This document shows, piece after piece, positions 62,538-64,000 of a DNA stretch of 64,000 nucleotides (its first letter is position 1; each line of letters starts with the position of its first letter). Made by a program: the position numbers and the translations under genes. Source of the DNA: Henricia sp. BOLD:AAB3569. Taxonomy: Eukaryota; Echinodermata; Asteroidea; Spinulosida; Echinasteridae. The stretch is from the NCBI GenBank assembly GCA_037783545.1, contig JBBELK010000539.1, positions 124,001-188,000 on the forward strand, read 5' to 3'. The notes under the pieces were generated by a model that worked only from the letters and a program-made list of their open reading frames with translations, had not been told where the DNA came from and ran no database searches.

Positions 62538-62622
62538 AGACCGTAATATGTGCAACCATGCATGTCCTCAAGGAACAAAGAAACTGCCCCACAAGATGGC
62601 AGCTATTCGATACGGTCTATAC
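62538..62622. mobile_element. TAGACCGTATC hairpin MITE, one arm deleted
   Basis: AGACCGTAATATGTGCAACC joins the start of one arm directly to the core, keeping the right arm GCAGCTATTCGATACGGTCT. Confidence 0.85.
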
Positions 62623-64000
62623 AAGTATTCAAACTTTTGTTTACTCTGAAATAATTGAGCAAGAGTATTCACAATTTAAAATTTGACTAAATGAAAATTC
62701 GTGCTTACAGTTTTCAATTTTGATTACAATTTTTAGTTTGTTGAGTTTGTTGAAATCTATTTCACTTCAAATATTTTTTTAATTTTTTTTTCCCAAAATT
62801 GTTTTTGTATTATTTATTTAGAACCATTCCTAGTGTCTTCCCCAAGTCTATATGATATCTGATCATGTTTTATTTGTGTAATTTGACGAATCATTCAGGC
62901 ATAGGCTAAAAAAGTTGATAGGTTGTGCAACAGTGACTGGCTGTAGTGTAATCCGAATGACATTTAGTGAGCCCGCCCTCTTGTGGTCATTCCATTGTTA
63001 CTGCGGTGTATGTCTATTGTGACGTCACGTAAATGGGTAATTCCCAAAATTAGGGGTCCAAAACGTTTGGTGTCCCAGTCAAGTACGACGCCCTGTGCAT
63101 CAAAAATCGCCACTCATGATCACATATTCTCAGTAATAGACTGTGGCCTGTGATTATAGGGGACAGCACAAATTTCTTGAATATTTTATTCTGTGATTAC
63201 TGACAAATATTTGAAACAAAATTTTATTATTATTATTATTATTTCTTTCTGGTATTCATACCAAGGATTCCTCAATAGTGCTCATTGCACTGTCACTCGC
63301 AAGCGTGAGGAAACCCAAGAAGAATTAGAATTAGAATTGGAAATGGCCAGAGACACCGGGGATGATCCCCCTTGCTCTTCACGAAAGAATGCTCTGGGAT
63401 CTTTAAAGTGCGTTTTCATTACCTAACACACTGGACCAACGGCTTTACATCCCTTCCGAAGGATGGAGCAAGTGTGGTTAAGTGCCTTGCCCAAGGGCAC
63501 AGGTACCGTAGCCGTGGGGAGGTTCGAACCTGCAACCCCAAGTTTTCACCTATGATTGCGAGTCAATGACTTAGACCGCTCGGCCACGGTACCCCACTAA
63601 GACCATAAAGGCTCATAATTTGGTCCATTATATTGAATAGGAATTTGGTGTCCCGGGTTACCTACGCCAATGAAAATTAGTTGTAGAATGAGTTTGCATT
63701 AACCTTGGTGCCTTATCCACACACAGACGTTAAATTTAAGTGACATTTATGGAAATAAAAATAAATATTTTTTACTGGAAAACCACTTTCAATCACTGAA
63801 CACACTTGAAAATCTTTAAAAGCATGTCACACTTTTGGACCCCTAATTTTGAAATTTACCAAAATGCATTGGAGATACACCACAGTTTTCGTTCATTGGA
63901 TTAGTCTAGAGGAGAACTGAAACAATGCATCTGTCATCTTGGTCCAGGCACAGCAATGCTTTGCCTAGACTAGTCTCTTGTCCACAAGCTTGCTTGGATT
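62623..64000. other. Downstream of DSN1, no gene seen
   Basis: AT-rich intergenic DNA with the SINE above. TTAGGGGTCCAAAACGTTTG near 63050 and its approximate inverse AAAAGCATGTCACACTTTTGGACCCC near 63820 suggest a larger decayed foldback around the SINE. Confidence 0.5.
63217..63596 (-). mobile_element. Full-length tRNA-derived SINE
   Basis: (ATT)n end, complete body, and the head GGTTCGAACCTGCAACCCCA ... CGCTCGGCCACGGTA. Downstream of DSN1. Confidence 0.92.

Overview
The window is a stretch of a metazoan nuclear genome: short exons with GT/AG borders, long AT-rich introns, and a very high density of small foldback DNA transposons and tRNA-derived SINEs. Exon-level reading shows an SRCR-rich secreted receptor, a single Polycomb-like gene, POFUT1 and DSN1. 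SRCR/CCP/LDLa/EGF proteins of this kind, together with this repeat spectrum, suggest an invertebrate deuterostome, most likely an echinoderm. That placement is inference, since no rRNA or mitochondrial marker is present.

Layout. Positions 1-1709 are a 97-bp minisatellite. From 22341 down to 1963 the minus strand carries one large gene, built in transcript order as a signal-peptide exon, SRCR domains with short Thr-rich linker exons, two LDLa, two Sushi/CCP, two EGF and a split NIDO domain; its 3' end lies beyond the left edge. Nearly all its introns are phase 1. Part of its SRCR block is a segmental duplication, and the second copy has received three later insertions. Positions 22.4-25.4 kb hold mostly foldback elements. 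From 25451 to 29668 the plus strand carries the 3' part of a Gly/RS-rich gene with a matrin-type zinc finger. Positions 29.7-35.5 kb are almost entirely transposon-derived. From 46149 down to 35513 is a complete 15-exon Polycomb-like (PHF1/MTF2/PHF19) gene, whose exons join in frame to 689 codons. Positions 46.2-52.8 kb hold an inverted minisatellite, a 2-kb giant palindrome, and a 1.2-kb tandem array of tRNA-like heads. From 57204 down to 52817 is a complete POFUT1 gene (398 codons), and head-to-head with it, 59108-62474 on the plus strand, is DSN1 (261 codons).

Functions. The four recognisable genes serve separate roles: cell-surface/secreted recognition (SRCR chimera), chromatin (Polycomb-like), Notch/EGF O-fucosylation in the ER (POFUT1), and kinetochore assembly (DSN1). 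They do not form a pathway. One loose link is that the SRCR chimera contains EGF repeats, which are the substrate class of POFUT1. Most of the novelty lies in the repeats: many independent foldback families, several preserved next to empty or related sites, so their insertion history can be read directly.
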